Below, in pieces: positions 40,195 to 49,633 of a DNA stretch of 64,000 nt. Under the pieces are notes generated by a model. The model was not told where the DNA came from. It saw nothing but the letters and a program-made list of their open reading frames with translations, and made no database searches. Source of the stretch: Rugosimonospora africana (GTDB taxonomy: Bacteria; Actinomycetota; Actinomycetes; Mycobacteriales; Micromonosporaceae); the NCBI RefSeq assembly GCF_016862975.1, contig NZ_BONZ01000030.1, forward strand, positions 124,001-188,000, given 5' to 3'. How positions within the stretch are numbered: the first letter of the stretch is position 1; each line of letters begins with the position of its first letter. Position numbers and translations under genes: made by a program.

Positions 40195-41518
40195 GGCCGA
40201 GGGCGATCAGAGCCTGTACGGCGAGCCAACCGCGCCGTTGGTTCGCGGGCAGTCCCGCGACGGCGGCCAGGAGCCAGATCTCGTACGGCAGCCAGATCCG
40301 CTCCACTTCGGCCTTGCTCAGCCCGGACAGGTCGGCGGCCACCACCGCGAACGCGGCGGTCAGCGGCAACCACACGGTCGCGGACCGCAGGTCCCGCCGC
40401 CGGCGGGCGGCCCGGCACAGCGCGGGTCCGATCACCGGGCCGGCCGACAGCAGGAGGCAGGCGAGGTCCGCCCACACCCAGTAGCCGTACGGCCGGTCGG
40501 CCGCCCAACCCTGGTAGTACCGCTGGACCACGAGGTGGTATCCGGTGAGCCACCAGAAACCGGCCAGGGTGAAGACGGTGACGACTACGGTGACGCCGAG
40601 CGCACCGGCCACGGCGGCGGCCAACCGGGTCCGGGTTCGCTGAGCCAACACGACAAGCGCCAGCGCCCCGGCGAACACCAACCCGTACGACAGGTACAGG
40701 GCGTATCCCAGCAACAGCCCTCCGGCCACCGCGGGGCGCCACGAGCCGACCGCGAGTAGCGCCAGGCCGGCGGCGACGACACCCATGAACAGGCCGTCGG
40801 CGGACGCCCCGACCCAGATCGCCCCCGGCCACAGCACCAGGAACGGCAGCGCGAGGCGGGCCGTTGCCTCGTTCCGCAGTGCGCGCAGGGTGACGGCGAC
40901 GGACAGCGGTGCGGTGGCTCCGACGGCGACGCACAGCAGCGCGGCCGGGACGCCGCCGCCGAGACCGATCCGGTCCAGCAGGACGAAGACGAGAAACGCG
41001 CCGGGCGGGTGGCCGGCCACGTGGGTGGCCCAGGAACCCGGTTGGAAGTCCAGGATGTGGCTGGAAAAGCCGTGCAGCATCGCGGAGACGCTGGTGACCT
41101 TGGGGATGTCGTGGAGGTACTCCGCCTGCGGTGTCAGGCGGGTCGCGAGCCCTCTCGACCAGCCGTCCACCAGCGCGAGGCTCAGCGTCCACACCAGCCC
41201 GGCAAGGTACGCGGCGCCGAGCAGCCGGCCCCAGCGCAGCCGGCGTGCCCACGCCTCGCCCCGGAGGACGACGATCGCGGCGAGCGCGACAGCCGCCGGG
41301 GTACCGGGGCCGATGTGTGGCAGCCAACGGCCGTAGATGGGCGCGGCATCGGCATGGATCCTCACGCCGTGATGGTTGAGGATCGCGCCGACGAGCACGG
41401 CCGCGCCGACGAGGCCCGCCTCGACGGCGAGTACCAGCCGGTCCCCGGGTGAACCCAGCCAGCGGGATCTGCGTGTCTGCGGATGGGTGTCCGGTGGGTG
41501 CTCATCAGTCTGGGTCAT
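40166..41518 (-). CDS. Polytopic membrane protein, glycosyltransferase-like (mannosyltransferase type)
   Basis: A 450-residue membrane protein with about twelve helices. HPPGAFLVFVLLDRIGLGGG and ALPFLVLWPGAIWVGASADG are reminiscent of polyprenyl-phosphate-dependent GT-C glycosyltransferases, as are the large extracytoplasmic first loop and terminal helices (SKAEVERIWLPYEIWLLAAV). The acidic GT-C catalytic pair cannot be placed confidently. The ATG at 41518 removes 15 doubtful residues from the longer frame. It is convergent with the epimerase, overlapping 29 bp. Confidence 0.7.
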   Translation of the reverse strand: MTQTDEHPPDTHPQTRRSRWLGSPGDRLVLAVEAGLVGAAVLVGAILNHHGVRIHADAAPIYGRWLPHIGPGTPAAVALAAIVVLRGEAWARRLRWGRLLGAAYLAGLVWTLSLALVDGWSRGLATRLTPQAEYLHDIPKVTSVSAMLHGFSSHILDFQPGSWATHVAGHPPGAFLVFVLLDRIGLGGGVPAALLCVAVGATAPLSVAVTLRALRNEATARLALPFLVLWPGAIWVGASADGLFMGVVAAGLALLAVGSWRPAVAGGLLLGYALYLSYGLVFAGALALVVLAQRTRTRLAAAVAGALGVTVVVTVFTLAGFWWLTGYHLVVQRYYQGWAADRPYGYWVWADLACLLLSAGPVIGPALCRAARRRRDLRSATVWLPLTAAFAVVAADLSGLSKAEVERIWLPYEIWLLAAVAGLPANQRRGWLAVQALIALGLNHLLLTSW

Positions 41519-41666
41519 GGCGGTCCCCGACCCTACCGGCGGTCGCGGAACGGTGCGCGGCATCCATGACCGGCGTTATGAGTTGGTAAGAAATCGGTTG
41601 CCGGTAAGGGTTTCGTAAGCAGGACGGTGCTGCGTCCAACGCGCCACCCTGCTTAGCGTTGCCGGC

Positions 41667-42326
41667 GTGATGCGCCACGTCGATGTCGTACTGCCCTGTC
41701 TGAACGAAGCCGCCGCGCTGCCGTTCGTGTTGTCCCGGATCCCGGTGGAAGCCCGCGCGATCGTGGTCGACAACGGCTCCACCGACGGCTCCGCCGCCAT
41801 CGCGGAGGCCCACGGCGCACGCGTCGTGGAGGTCCGGCAACGCGGCTTCGGAGCCGCCGCGCACGGTGGGCTGGAGGAGGCCACCAGACCGGTGGTGTGT
41901 TTCATGGACGCCGACGGTTCGCTGGACCCCGGTCAACTGGCCCGGGTGGTCGAGCCGGTGCTGACCGGCGCCGCCGACCTCGTGCTGGGTCGGCGCCGGC
42001 CGACCTGTCGCGCCGCGTGGCCCTGGCACGCCCGGATCGGCAACGCGCTGTTGGCGGCTCGGCTGCGGCGTACCGCCGGGGTGTCGCTGCACGACCTGGG
42101 CCCGATGCGTGCGGCGCGGCGCGAAGCCCTGCTGGACCTCGGGCTGACCGACCGCAGGTTCGGCTATCCGCTGGAGATGGTGCTCAGGGCGGCGAGGTCC
42201 GGTTGGCGCATCGCCGAGGTCGACGTCGACTACGCTCCGCGCGCCGGCGGGCGGTCCAAGGTGACCGGTACCGTCCGTGGCACCCTGCGCGCCGTCGCTG
42301 ACATGTCCCGGGTGGCGGCCCGATGA
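41667..42326 (+). CDS. Family-2 glycosyltransferase (DPM/dolichyl-phosphate type)
   Basis: A 219-residue GT-A enzyme: VDVVLPCLNEAAALPFVLSR, IVVDNGSTDGSAAIAEAHGA, FMDADGSLDPGQLARVV (DxD metal site) and PLEMVLRAARSGWRIAEVDV with PRAGGRSKVTGTVRGTLRAV. It has no membrane helix, so it acts at the inner face on a lipid or soluble acceptor. TAGCGT (41654-41659) lies 7 nt before the GTG, hence the start at 41667. It is first gene of a five-gene coupled operon ending in the propeller fusion. Confidence 0.9.
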   Translation: MMRHVDVVLPCLNEAAALPFVLSRIPVEARAIVVDNGSTDGSAAIAEAHGARVVEVRQRGFGAAAHGGLEEATRPVVCFMDADGSLDPGQLARVVEPVLTGAADLVLGRRRPTCRAAWPWHARIGNALLAARLRRTAGVSLHDLGPMRAARREALLDLGLTDRRFGYPLEMVLRAARSGWRIAEVDVDYAPRAGGRSKVTGTVRGTLRAVADMSRVAAR

Positions 42327-42961
42327 CCGTACAGCTGCTCGTCATCGCCAAGGCCCCGGTGCCGGGCCGGGTCAAGACCCGACTCTGCCCGCCCTGCACC
42401 CCGGCGCAAGCCGCCGCCATCGCCGCGGCGTCCCTGTCGGACACTCTCGCGACGGCCACCGCGACACCCGCGGTCCGGCGCACCATGGTCCTGAGTGGAC
42501 AGTACGCCGCGCCGCCGGGGTGGTGGGTCGCGCCACAGCGGGGCACAGAGCTCGGTGAGCGCCTCGCGCACGCGTTCGCCGACACCGCGTTGCCCGGCGT
42601 CGCGTCGCTGCTGATCGGAATGGACACACCACAGATCACCCCGGAGCTGATGTCCTCGGTTGCCGCCCGCCTTTCCGGGGCCGACGCGGTGCTGGCACCC
42701 GCCCATGACGGCGGGTGGTGGGCCCTGGCCCTGCGCGAACCGGCGCACGCCGGCGGACTCACCAGCGTGCCGATGTCCACACCGGACACCTGCGCCCAGA
42801 CCGCCGCCCTGCTGTCCGGTCGGGGACTGCGGGTGGAGTACGGGCCGACGCTGAGGGACGTCGACACCGCCGGCGATGCCCGGCAGGTGGCCGCGGACGC
42901 CCCGCAGACCGCCTTCGCCGCCGCGGTGGAGCGCCATCTCCCCACGCTGGCCGCCCGATGA
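42323..42961 (+). CDS. DUF2064 (TIGR04282) glycosyltransferase-like transferase
   Basis: A 212-residue nucleotidyl/glycosyltransferase-fold protein: LLVIAKAPVPGRVKTRLCPP is the diagnostic N-terminus; LLIGMDTPQITPELM holds the DxP acidic site and APAHDGGWWALAL follows. TIGR04282 proteins resemble CofC and molybdenum-cofactor nucleotidyltransferases. It overlaps neighbours by 4 bp on each side. Its occurrence beside a molybdopterin oxidoreductase is suggestive but its reaction is unknown. Confidence 0.88.
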   Translation: MTVQLLVIAKAPVPGRVKTRLCPPCTPAQAAAIAAASLSDTLATATATPAVRRTMVLSGQYAAPPGWWVAPQRGTELGERLAHAFADTALPGVASLLIGMDTPQITPELMSSVAARLSGADAVLAPAHDGGWWALALREPAHAGGLTSVPMSTPDTCAQTAALLSGRGLRVEYGPTLRDVDTAGDARQVAADAPQTAFAAAVERHLPTLAAR

Positions 42962-43608
42962 CCGCCGCGCTCTCCTGCTACGGCAGGGCACTGCGTCAGG
43001 CAGCCGCCGGGCGGTCGACGGTACTGCAACTGCTGGATCCGGTGCACCGCTGGCCACCCCGCCGGCTGAACCCCCGGGACTGGTGCGGGGACCTGCGGTC
43101 CGGCGACAGCGGCATGCTCGATCGCTGCGTCGGGTCCACATTGGACGTGGGGTGCGGCCCCGGGCGCCTCACCGCGGCCCTGGCGGCCGCGGGCCGGCCG
43201 GCGCTCGGCGTGGACGTCTCGGCTGAGGCGATCCGCCAAGCCCGCCGGCGTGGAGCCCCGGCCCACCGGGCCGATGTGTTCGCCGCCATCCCCGACGAGG
43301 GATCCTGGCAGCACATCCTCCTCGCCGACGGAAACATCGGCATCGGCGGGGACCCTCGCCGGTTGCTCGCCCGCTGCCTGGAACTGCTGGGTCCGGACGG
43401 GGACATCCTCGTCGAACTGGACCCACCCGGCAGCGGCACCTGGAGCGGACCGATGCTGCTGCGTCACGACGAACGAACCAGCCAGCCGTTCCTGTGGGCG
43501 GTCGTTGCCGCCGATGACTTGCCCGCGTTGGCCGAGCAGGCCGGGCTGTCCGCGCTGGAGTTCTGGGGGGAGGCGCAACGGTGGTTCGCCCGCCTCGCCC
43601 GAACCTGA
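42958..43608 (+). CDS. Class I SAM-dependent methyltransferase
   Basis: A 216-residue methyltransferase: LDVGCGPGRLTAALAAAGRP with the following ALGVDVSAEAIRQARRRG, ILLADGNIGIGGDPRRLLAR and LLGPDGDILVELDPPG. The N-terminal RQAAAGRSTVLQLLDPVHRW occurs in operon-linked relatives. ATG overlaps the previous stop (ATGA). The next gene begins 28 bp inside it in another frame, so these proteins are tightly co-expressed. Confidence 0.87.
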   Translation: MTAALSCYGRALRQAAAGRSTVLQLLDPVHRWPPRRLNPRDWCGDLRSGDSGMLDRCVGSTLDVGCGPGRLTAALAAAGRPALGVDVSAEAIRQARRRGAPAHRADVFAAIPDEGSWQHILLADGNIGIGGDPRRLLARCLELLGPDGDILVELDPPGSGTWSGPMLLRHDERTSQPFLWAVVAADDLPALAEQAGLSALEFWGEAQRWFARLART

Positions 43609-44720
43609 GGTTCACCTCGACGTTGCGTTCCGAGCGGCTGTCCAGCCAGCTCGGGCTGTGGCTGGGACTGGCGTTCGGGATGTGTTTCGTCACCGGCTAC
43701 CTCAGCCATCTCATTCAGCACCCGCCGGCCTGGTTCTGGTGGCCCTCACGCCCGGTATGGCTTTACCGCGTCACGCAGGGTCTACATGTGGCCACCGGGA
43801 TGGCCGCGGTCCCGTTGCTGGGCGCCAAGCTGTGGTCGGTGTATCCGAAGCTGTTCACCTGGCCGCCGGTACGCGGTGTCGTCCACGGTTTGGAACGCGC
43901 GTCGGTCGCGGTACTCGTCGGGTCCGCCCTGTTCCAGGTCGTCACCGGGCTGCTCAACATCGCCCGCTGGTACACGGTGATGCCGTTCTTCTTCACCGTC
44001 GCGCACTACTGGACCGCCTGGCTGACCATCGGTGCCCTCCTGGTGCACATCGCGGTGCAACTGCCGGTCGTGCGCCGGGCGCTCACCCGCCCGGCCGGGC
44101 CGCAGCCGGCCGTCGAAGGGCTGTCCCGGCGCGGCCTGCTTGCCGCCGTCGGTGCGAGCGCCGGTGCCATCACCCTCGCCACCGCCGGGCAGACCGTCGC
44201 TCCGCTCAAGGCAGTCTCGGTGCTGGCGCCGCGGCGACCGGACGTCGGGCCCCAGCGGCTGCCGGTCAACACGTCGGCCAGGGCGGCCCGGGTCGCCGAG
44301 CTGGCGACCGATCCCGGCTACCGGCTGACGCTGACCGGACCGGCCGGTACCCGGCTGCTGTCGCTCGCCGAACTGTCCGCGCTGCCCCAACACACCGTCT
44401 CGCTGCCGATCACCTGCGTGGAGGGTTGGAGCGCGCAGGCACAGTGGACCGGTGTCCGCGTGGTGGACCTGCTACACCTGGCCGGCGCCACCGACCCGGA
44501 CTGCTCGGTGCACCTCCGCTCGCTGCAACAGGGCAGCGCGTACGGCGAATCCACACTCGCGCCGCCGCACGCCCATGACCCGCTGACGCTCATCGCGCTG
44601 CGCCTGCACGGCCAACCGCTGGCCCTCGACCACGGGTACCCGGCCCGGCTCATCGCACCCAACCGGCCCGGTGCCCTGCAGACCAAATGGGTCGCCGTGA
44701 TGACGGTCCGGCAGCCATGA
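43581..44720 (+). CDS. Molybdopterin-dependent oxidoreductase with cytochrome-b-like membrane domain
   Basis: A 379-residue two-domain protein. Residues about 20-170 form four to five helices with His residues spaced for haem (TGYLSHLIQHPP, VTQGLHVATGMAAVPLLGAK, FFFTVAHYWTAWLTIGALLV). A twin-Arg-like SRRGLLAAVGASAGAITLA leads to a periplasmic sulfite-oxidase-fold domain with LPITCVEGWSAQAQWTGVRV, where Cys is the molybdenum ligand. It lacks the C-terminal dimer domain. Likely a membrane redox enzyme passing electrons through its own cytochrome b. Substrate unknown. Confidence 0.85.
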   Translation: MVRPPRPNLRFTSTLRSERLSSQLGLWLGLAFGMCFVTGYLSHLIQHPPAWFWWPSRPVWLYRVTQGLHVATGMAAVPLLGAKLWSVYPKLFTWPPVRGVVHGLERASVAVLVGSALFQVVTGLLNIARWYTVMPFFFTVAHYWTAWLTIGALLVHIAVQLPVVRRALTRPAGPQPAVEGLSRRGLLAAVGASAGAITLATAGQTVAPLKAVSVLAPRRPDVGPQRLPVNTSARAARVAELATDPGYRLTLTGPAGTRLLSLAELSALPQHTVSLPITCVEGWSAQAQWTGVRVVDLLHLAGATDPDCSVHLRSLQQGSAYGESTLAPPHAHDPLTLIALRLHGQPLALDHGYPARLIAPNRPGALQTKWVAVMTVRQP

Positions 44721-46540
44721 GAGCCGTGCGGATCGTCGTCGCGAGCCTGGGCCTGTGCGCGATCGGCTACGCGGTGGCCGGCGCCGCCCGCGCCCCCGCG
44801 ATCGTGCCCGGAAAGCACGTGGTGTTCCTGCTCGCCGTCCTCGCCCTCCACGACGCGGTATGGATGCCGCTGGTCCTCGCCGCCGGTGTCGCGATCCGAG
44901 CGACCGTGCCGGCTCGTGTCCGCGCCCACGTCCAGGCCGCGCTGATCGTCACGGCCTCGGTCGCGGCCGTGGCCTGGCCGCTGGTGCTCGGCCGGGGCCG
45001 GATCGCGGACAATCCCTCCGCCCTGCCCCGCGACTATCCCACCGGTCTGGCCATCACGATCGCCGCGACCTGGCTCGCCGCCGCGATCCTCGCCGTCGTT
45101 TCGGCTATCCGAAGGGTGCCTCCGCCGCGTGCCGCGGCGAGATTCGCCGTTCCGGCTACCGGCACAACCATTCACAGTAGCCTCGAAGCGGATGCCGCGC
45201 GGCGCGCAACGGTGCCAGAACCCGGCGCGCCGGTCGCGCCGAGGCAACGGGATGCGGAAGAGACGGGTATGCACAATCAACAGTCCGTGCCGATGCCGGA
45301 CCGTCAAGCGGACAGGCGGCCCACCGGCCACCTCTACATCCAGACCAACGAGGCGCGAAACGCCGTCGTCCACTACCGGCGTTCGCCCGACGGCGGCCTG
45401 ATCGAGATCGAGCGCGTACCGACGGGTGGCTCCGGTTCCGCGGGCTTCAAGCCGATCAGCGGCCAGCCCAGCGCGCCGAACGACTTCGAGGGTGCGGCCA
45501 GTGTCATCCTGACGCCGGACCGGAGGTTCCTGTTCGCCACCAACGGCGGCGACAACTCGGTGTCCAGCTTTGAGATGGACGGCAACGGCTGCCTGTCGCT
45601 GGTGGACGTGAAGCCTACCGGGAACCCGGTAGACGGGCAGTCTGGCACGGCCAAGTCGCTGGCCTATGCCCCGTCGAGCGGCACGCTGTTTGTGTTGCAC
45701 GGGTTCGGCCCCGACCACGTGCGGCTCATGTCGGTCGACCCGGGGGGCAGGTTGACCGTGCGCCTGGAGCGCTACTCGGTGAACACGCTGGACAAGCACG
45801 ACCGCGTCGCCACCATGGTCGCGCTCTCGCCGGACGAGCGGCACCTGTTTGTCGGTACCACCTTCGACCAGCGCCCGACCGCGAACCCGGACGGCTCGGC
45901 GATCCTCTGGGTCAAGGGGCCCGACGGCAAGCTCAAGTCGATCGCCTCGAACGAGCCAGACCCCGACGGCCTCATCACCTTCCCCGTCAACGCGGACGGG
46001 ACGCTCGGCGCCTGCTCGTTCCACGACGGTGGCGGCGGTTCCCCGTTCTACATCGCGTTCCTGCACGGGCGCCAGGACACCTTCATCCTGGGCTACGCGG
46101 TCGGTGACGGGATCGCCATGGGCACCATCGACGGCGACGGTGAGGTGAGCGTCGGCCCCTTGGTCACCATCGACACCAGCGCGGGCAAGCCTTCGGAGTT
46201 GTGCTGGCTGTCCGTCGCTCCGGACGACAGCATGGTGTTCGCCACCGACTTCGGGTACAGCACCATCAGCAGCTACCGCATCGACGGCACCGAGGTGTCC
46301 CTCGCCCAGGACCCGGCGTGCCCGAAAGTTCCGGGAGACGGCACGTTCCGGGCGCTGAACGGAACGGTCAGCAGCGGGCCGAGCGACAACTGGCTGTCGC
46401 CGGACGGCGCTTACCTGTACCAGATCTACGGCAACGCGTCGAAGCTCGTGGGCTACGCCGTCCAGGATGACGGTTCGCTCGACGAGGTGACCAGCGTCGG
46501 CATCCCGTACAACAGCCCTCAGGGGCTCGCCGGCGTCTGA
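44717..46540 (+). CDS. Membrane protein fused to a beta-propeller (lactonase-like) domain
   Basis: One open frame of 607 residues with no stop between two unlike parts. Residues about 1-135 have four hydrophobic helices ([40 protein letters not shown]) like the small membrane protein that often ends this operon type. After a Pro/Ala linker, residues from about 195 form a seven-bladed-propeller-like protein ([60 protein letters not shown]). An internal ATG at 45269 with GGAAGAG upstream could start the propeller alone, so two separate proteins are possible. Confidence 0.75.
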   Translation: MRAVRIVVASLGLCAIGYAVAGAARAPAIVPGKHVVFLLAVLALHDAVWMPLVLAAGVAIRATVPARVRAHVQAALIVTASVAAVAWPLVLGRGRIADNPSALPRDYPTGLAITIAATWLAAAILAVVSAIRRVPPPRAAARFAVPATGTTIHSSLEADAARRATVPEPGAPVAPRQRDAEETGMHNQQSVPMPDRQADRRPTGHLYIQTNEARNAVVHYRRSPDGGLIEIERVPTGGSGSAGFKPISGQPSAPNDFEGAASVILTPDRRFLFATNGGDNSVSSFEMDGNGCLSLVDVKPTGNPVDGQSGTAKSLAYAPSSGTLFVLHGFGPDHVRLMSVDPGGRLTVRLERYSVNTLDKHDRVATMVALSPDERHLFVGTTFDQRPTANPDGSAILWVKGPDGKLKSIASNEPDPDGLITFPVNADGTLGACSFHDGGGGSPFYIAFLHGRQDTFILGYAVGDGIAMGTIDGDGEVSVGPLVTIDTSAGKPSELCWLSVAPDDSMVFATDFGYSTISSYRIDGTEVSLAQDPACPKVPGDGTFRALNGTVSSGPSDNWLSPDGAYLYQIYGNASKLVGYAVQDDGSLDEVTSVGIPYNSPQGLAGV

Positions 46541-46575
46541 CACCCGTTCGGGCACTATGCCCGCTTGTGTCCGCT

Positions 46576-46607
46576 TATAGTGGATCCCGACCGGAGCGAA
46601 GGACGGG
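46576..46607 (+). promoter_or_regulatory. Urease operon promoter (-10) and ribosome site
   Basis: TATAGT at 46576-46581 is an excellent -10; no clear -35 is visible. GAAGGACGGG follows before the ureA ATG at 46612, giving a leader of about 24 nt. Confidence 0.55.
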
Positions 46608-46611
46608 AACC

Positions 46612-46914
46612 ATGCAGCTGACTCCGCGAGAGTTCGACAAGCTCACCATCCTCTCGGTGGCGCAGATCGCCGCCGCCCGCAAGAGCAGGGGCGTGAAGCT
46701 CAACCACCCGGAGGCGGTCGCGATGGTCGCCGCGGCGGCGCTGGAGGGCGCCCGGGAGGGCAAGACCGTCGAGGAGGTCATGCACGCCGCGAGCCACGTG
46801 CTGACCCGGGACGATGTCATGGAGGGCGTCGCCGAGATGGTGCCGATGGTTCAGGTCGAGGCGGTGTTCACCGATGGCAGCCGCCTGGTGACCGTGCACT
46901 CGCCCATCCAGTAG
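46612..46914 (+). CDS. ureA: Urease gamma subunit
   Basis: A 100-residue subunit, the usual length, beginning [20 protein letters not shown] and ending [20 protein letters not shown]. It packs on the alpha subunit of the (alpha-beta-gamma)3 urease that splits urea to ammonia and carbamate in the cytoplasm. The ATG at 46612 matches the family start. A GTAG stop lies 4 bp before ureB, so translation is coupled. Confidence 0.96.
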   Translation: MQLTPREFDKLTILSVAQIAAARKSRGVKLNHPEAVAMVAAAALEGAREGKTVEEVMHAASHVLTRDDVMEGVAEMVPMVQVEAVFTDGSRLVTVHSPIQ

Positions 46915-46918
46915 GGGA

Positions 46919-47341
46919 ATGACGATGGCGGCCGAGGTGCCACCCGGCGGGTATGTGCTCGCGGACGAACCGCTGGAGCTGAACGCCGGGCGACCCACCA
47001 TCCGGATCGAGGTGCGCAACACGGGAGACCGGCCGATCCAGGTGGGTTCCCACTTCCACTTCTACGAGACGAACCGGAGCCTCCAGTTCGACCGGGAGGC
47101 CGCGTTCGGTCGCCGGCTGGACATCCCGGCCAGTACCTCGGTCCGGTTCGAGCCGGGCGACCAGAAGACGGTGCAGCTCGTCCCGTACGGAGGCCGGCAA
47201 CGCGTGTACGGGTTCAACGGCCTGGTCAACGGCTGGACCGGCAACGCCGCCACGCACGGGTACCAGCCGGATCGCGCGCGGGCGGCGTGGCGCGCCCTGA
47301 TCCGTGACTTCACACCCCACCCAGGCGCCGACGCGGGATAG
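46919..47341 (+). CDS. ureB: Urease beta subunit
   Basis: A 140-residue subunit: [60 protein letters not shown] and [13 protein letters not shown]. The C-terminal 30 residues extend beyond the usual UreB of about 105, as in some actinobacterial forms. It bridges the alpha and gamma subunits. Separate ureA and ureB genes are the normal bacterial arrangement. Confidence 0.95.
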   Translation: MTMAAEVPPGGYVLADEPLELNAGRPTIRIEVRNTGDRPIQVGSHFHFYETNRSLQFDREAAFGRRLDIPASTSVRFEPGDQKTVQLVPYGGRQRVYGFNGLVNGWTGNAATHGYQPDRARAAWRALIRDFTPHPGADAG

Positions 47342-47344
47342 CCG

Positions 47345-49063
47345 ATGAATCAGATCTCCCGGCAGGAGTACGCCGGACTGTTCGGTCCCACGGTGGGCGA
47401 CAAGATCCGGCTTGCCGACACCGACCTCTACGTCCAGATCGAGAAGGACCTCCGGGTGCTCGGCGACGAGGCCATGTACGGAGGGGGCAAGACGCTGCGC
47501 GACGGCATGGGCTCCAACGCCGAACTCACGAACGCGCACGGCGTGCTGGACCTGGTCATCACGAATGTGACCGTGCTCGACGCGCAGCTCGGTGTCGTCA
47601 AGGCCGATGTCGGCGTGAGGGACGGGAAAATCGCCGGGATCGGCAAGGCCGGCAACCCGGACGTGATGGACGGGGTCACCCCCGGACTGGTGACCGGCCC
47701 GGGCAGTGACGCCATCTCCGGCGAACACCTCATCCTCACCGCGGGTGGCGTCGACACCCACGTGCACCTGATCTCGCCACAGCAGGCGTACGCCGCGCTC
47801 AGCAACGGCACCACCACAATCTTCGGCGGTGGAACCGGTCCCAGCGACAGCACGAACGGCGTGAACAGCACCCCCGGTCCGTGGAACCTGCACGCGATGA
47901 TGCGCGCGTTCGAGGGGATTCCGGTCAATGTCGGGCTGCTGGCCAAGGGCAACAGCTCCGGCCTCGCTCCGTTGGAGGAGCAGGCCCGCGCCGGCGCGGC
48001 CGGTTACAAACTGCACGAGGACTGGGGCGCCACGCCGCAGGCGATCCGGTCGGTGCTGACCGTCGCCGAGCGCTTCGACGTCCAGGTGTCCATCCACACC
48101 GACACGTTGAACGAGAGCGGGTACGTCGAGGACACCATCGCCGCGTTCGAGGGTAGGACCATTCACACGTACCACACCGAGGGCTCCGGTGGCGGCCACG
48201 CGCCGGACATCATCACGGTCGCCGGCCAGATGAACTGCCTGCCCAGCTCGACCACGCCGACCAACCCGTACGGCGTCAACACCCAGGCCGAACTGTTCGA
48301 CATGACGATGGTCGCGCACAACTTCAATCCGGCGGTGCCCTCCGATGTGGCGTTCGTCGAGAGCCGGATCCGGGCGGAGACGATCGCCGCCGAGGACGTC
48401 CTGCACGACCTGGGCGTCATCTCCATGATGGCCAGCGATTCGCAGGCGATGGGACGCGTCGGCGAGAACTGGCTGCGGACCGTGCAGTTGGCCAGCGTGA
48501 TGAAGACGGCCCGGGGCAAGCTGCCTGAGGATTCGCCGGACAACGACAACTTCCGGGTACTGCGGTACCTGGCCAAGGTGACCATCAACCCGGCCATCAC
48601 CCAGGGCGTCGCGTACCTGGTCGGCTCCGTCACCGCCGGCAAGATGGCCGACCTCGTGCTGTGGGAGCCGGCCTTCTTCGGCGCGAAACCCAAGATGGTC
48701 ATCAAGAACGGGATGATTGTCTGGTCGGTCATGGGCGATCCCAACGCGTCGCTGCCGACTCCGCAGCCGGTGTACTACCGGCCGATGTTCGGCGCGTACG
48801 GCACCGCGCTCGCGGACAGCTGCGTGACGTTCATGTCGCAGGCCGGCTGCGAGGCGGGCGTGGGGGAGCGGCTGGGCCTGCGGCGCCGGGTCCTTCCGGT
48901 ACGCGGGACCCGCGGGCTCACCAAACGCGAAATGGTCCGCAACGATGCCCTGCCGAACATCGAGGTGGATCCGGAGACGTTCGCGGTGAAGGTCAACGGG
49001 GTGCACGCGACGGTCGCCCCGGCGAAGAACCTCCCGCTGTCCCAGCTGTACTTCTTCAGCTAA
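47345..49063 (+). CDS. ureC: Urease alpha (catalytic) subunit with non-canonical flap
   Basis: A 572-residue amidohydrolase. Nickel ligands are all visible by comparison with Klebsiella UreC: His139 and His141 ([10 protein letters not shown]), carbamylated Lys222 (GYKLHEDWG), His251 ([12 protein letters not shown]), His285 (GSGGGHAPD) and Asp365 ([10 protein letters not shown]). The active-site flap that normally reads V-C-H-H-L is MVAHNFNP: the flap Cys (Klebsiella Cys319) is Ala324, His320 is kept as His325, and the next His is Asn326. The catalytic site is therefore plausible but kinetics and thiol-inhibitor sensitivity should differ. ATG 3 bp after the ureB stop. Confidence 0.95.
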   Translation: MNQISRQEYAGLFGPTVGDKIRLADTDLYVQIEKDLRVLGDEAMYGGGKTLRDGMGSNAELTNAHGVLDLVITNVTVLDAQLGVVKADVGVRDGKIAGIGKAGNPDVMDGVTPGLVTGPGSDAISGEHLILTAGGVDTHVHLISPQQAYAALSNGTTTIFGGGTGPSDSTNGVNSTPGPWNLHAMMRAFEGIPVNVGLLAKGNSSGLAPLEEQARAGAAGYKLHEDWGATPQAIRSVLTVAERFDVQVSIHTDTLNESGYVEDTIAAFEGRTIHTYHTEGSGGGHAPDIITVAGQMNCLPSSTTPTNPYGVNTQAELFDMTMVAHNFNPAVPSDVAFVESRIRAETIAAEDVLHDLGVISMMASDSQAMGRVGENWLRTVQLASVMKTARGKLPEDSPDNDNFRVLRYLAKVTINPAITQGVAYLVGSVTAGKMADLVLWEPAFFGAKPKMVIKNGMIVWSVMGDPNASLPTPQPVYYRPMFGAYGTALADSCVTFMSQAGCEAGVGERLGLRRRVLPVRGTRGLTKREMVRNDALPNIEVDPETFAVKVNGVHATVAPAKNLPLSQLYFFS

Positions 49064-49078
49064 CCGGAGGGCTGCGAG

Positions 49079-49633
49079 ATGCTCGTGGAATCGGTACTGG
49101 GCAACGCCTGTGAGCCCGACTGGGCGACGCGGCTCGCCGCGGCCAGGGTGGACAGCCTGCCACTGGACCAGTGGGAGGCGCAGAAGACCCGACTGCGCAA
49201 GCGGACGCTGGACGGCGCCGAGGTGGCGCTGTCGCTGCGCCGGGGCAGCCGGCTGCGCGACGGTGACATCCTGCACTGGAACGGCGCGGCGGCCACGGCG
49301 ATCGTCGCCCGGATCCAGCTCGGCGAGGTGATGGTCGTCGACCTGACCGCGCTGGAGAAGGAGCCAACCGATCTCGGTCTGCGCACGGCCGTCGAACTCG
49401 GGCACGCGATCGGCAACCAGCACTGGCCCGCGGTGGTGAAGGGCAGCCGGGTGTACGTGCCGCTGACCGTGGACCGGAAGGTGATGGACGCCGTGATGCG
49501 TACCCACGACCTCGCCGGCGTGTGCCACTCGTTCGTACCCGGAACCGAAGTCATCGCATACCTCGCGCCGCACGAGTCCCGCCGGTTGTTCGGCGGCGCG
49601 GGTGCGACGCCGCACTCGCACAGCGACGAGTGA
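49079..49633 (+). CDS. ureE: Urease nickel metallochaperone UreE
   Basis: A 184-residue accessory protein with N-terminal peptide-binding domain (DQWEAQKTRLRKRTLDGAEV) and C-terminal metal domain (RTAVELGHAIGNQHWPAVVK, the conserved GHAIGNQHW; VKGSRVYVPLTVDRKVMDAV). The C-terminal tail has HSHSDE, a short metal-binding sequence. It delivers Ni(II) to UreG/urease. A GGAGG site precedes the ATG; the stop overlaps the ureF ATG (TGATG). Confidence 0.93.
   Translation: MLVESVLGNACEPDWATRLAAARVDSLPLDQWEAQKTRLRKRTLDGAEVALSLRRGSRLRDGDILHWNGAAATAIVARIQLGEVMVVDLTALEKEPTDLGLRTAVELGHAIGNQHWPAVVKGSRVYVPLTVDRKVMDAVMRTHDLAGVCHSFVPGTEVIAYLAPHESRRLFGGAGATPHSHSDE

Noticed and set aside
44318-46555. Minus-strand frame of about 745 codons opposite the molybdo-oxidoreductase and propeller
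   Set aside because: Shadow of two well-supported plus-strand genes.
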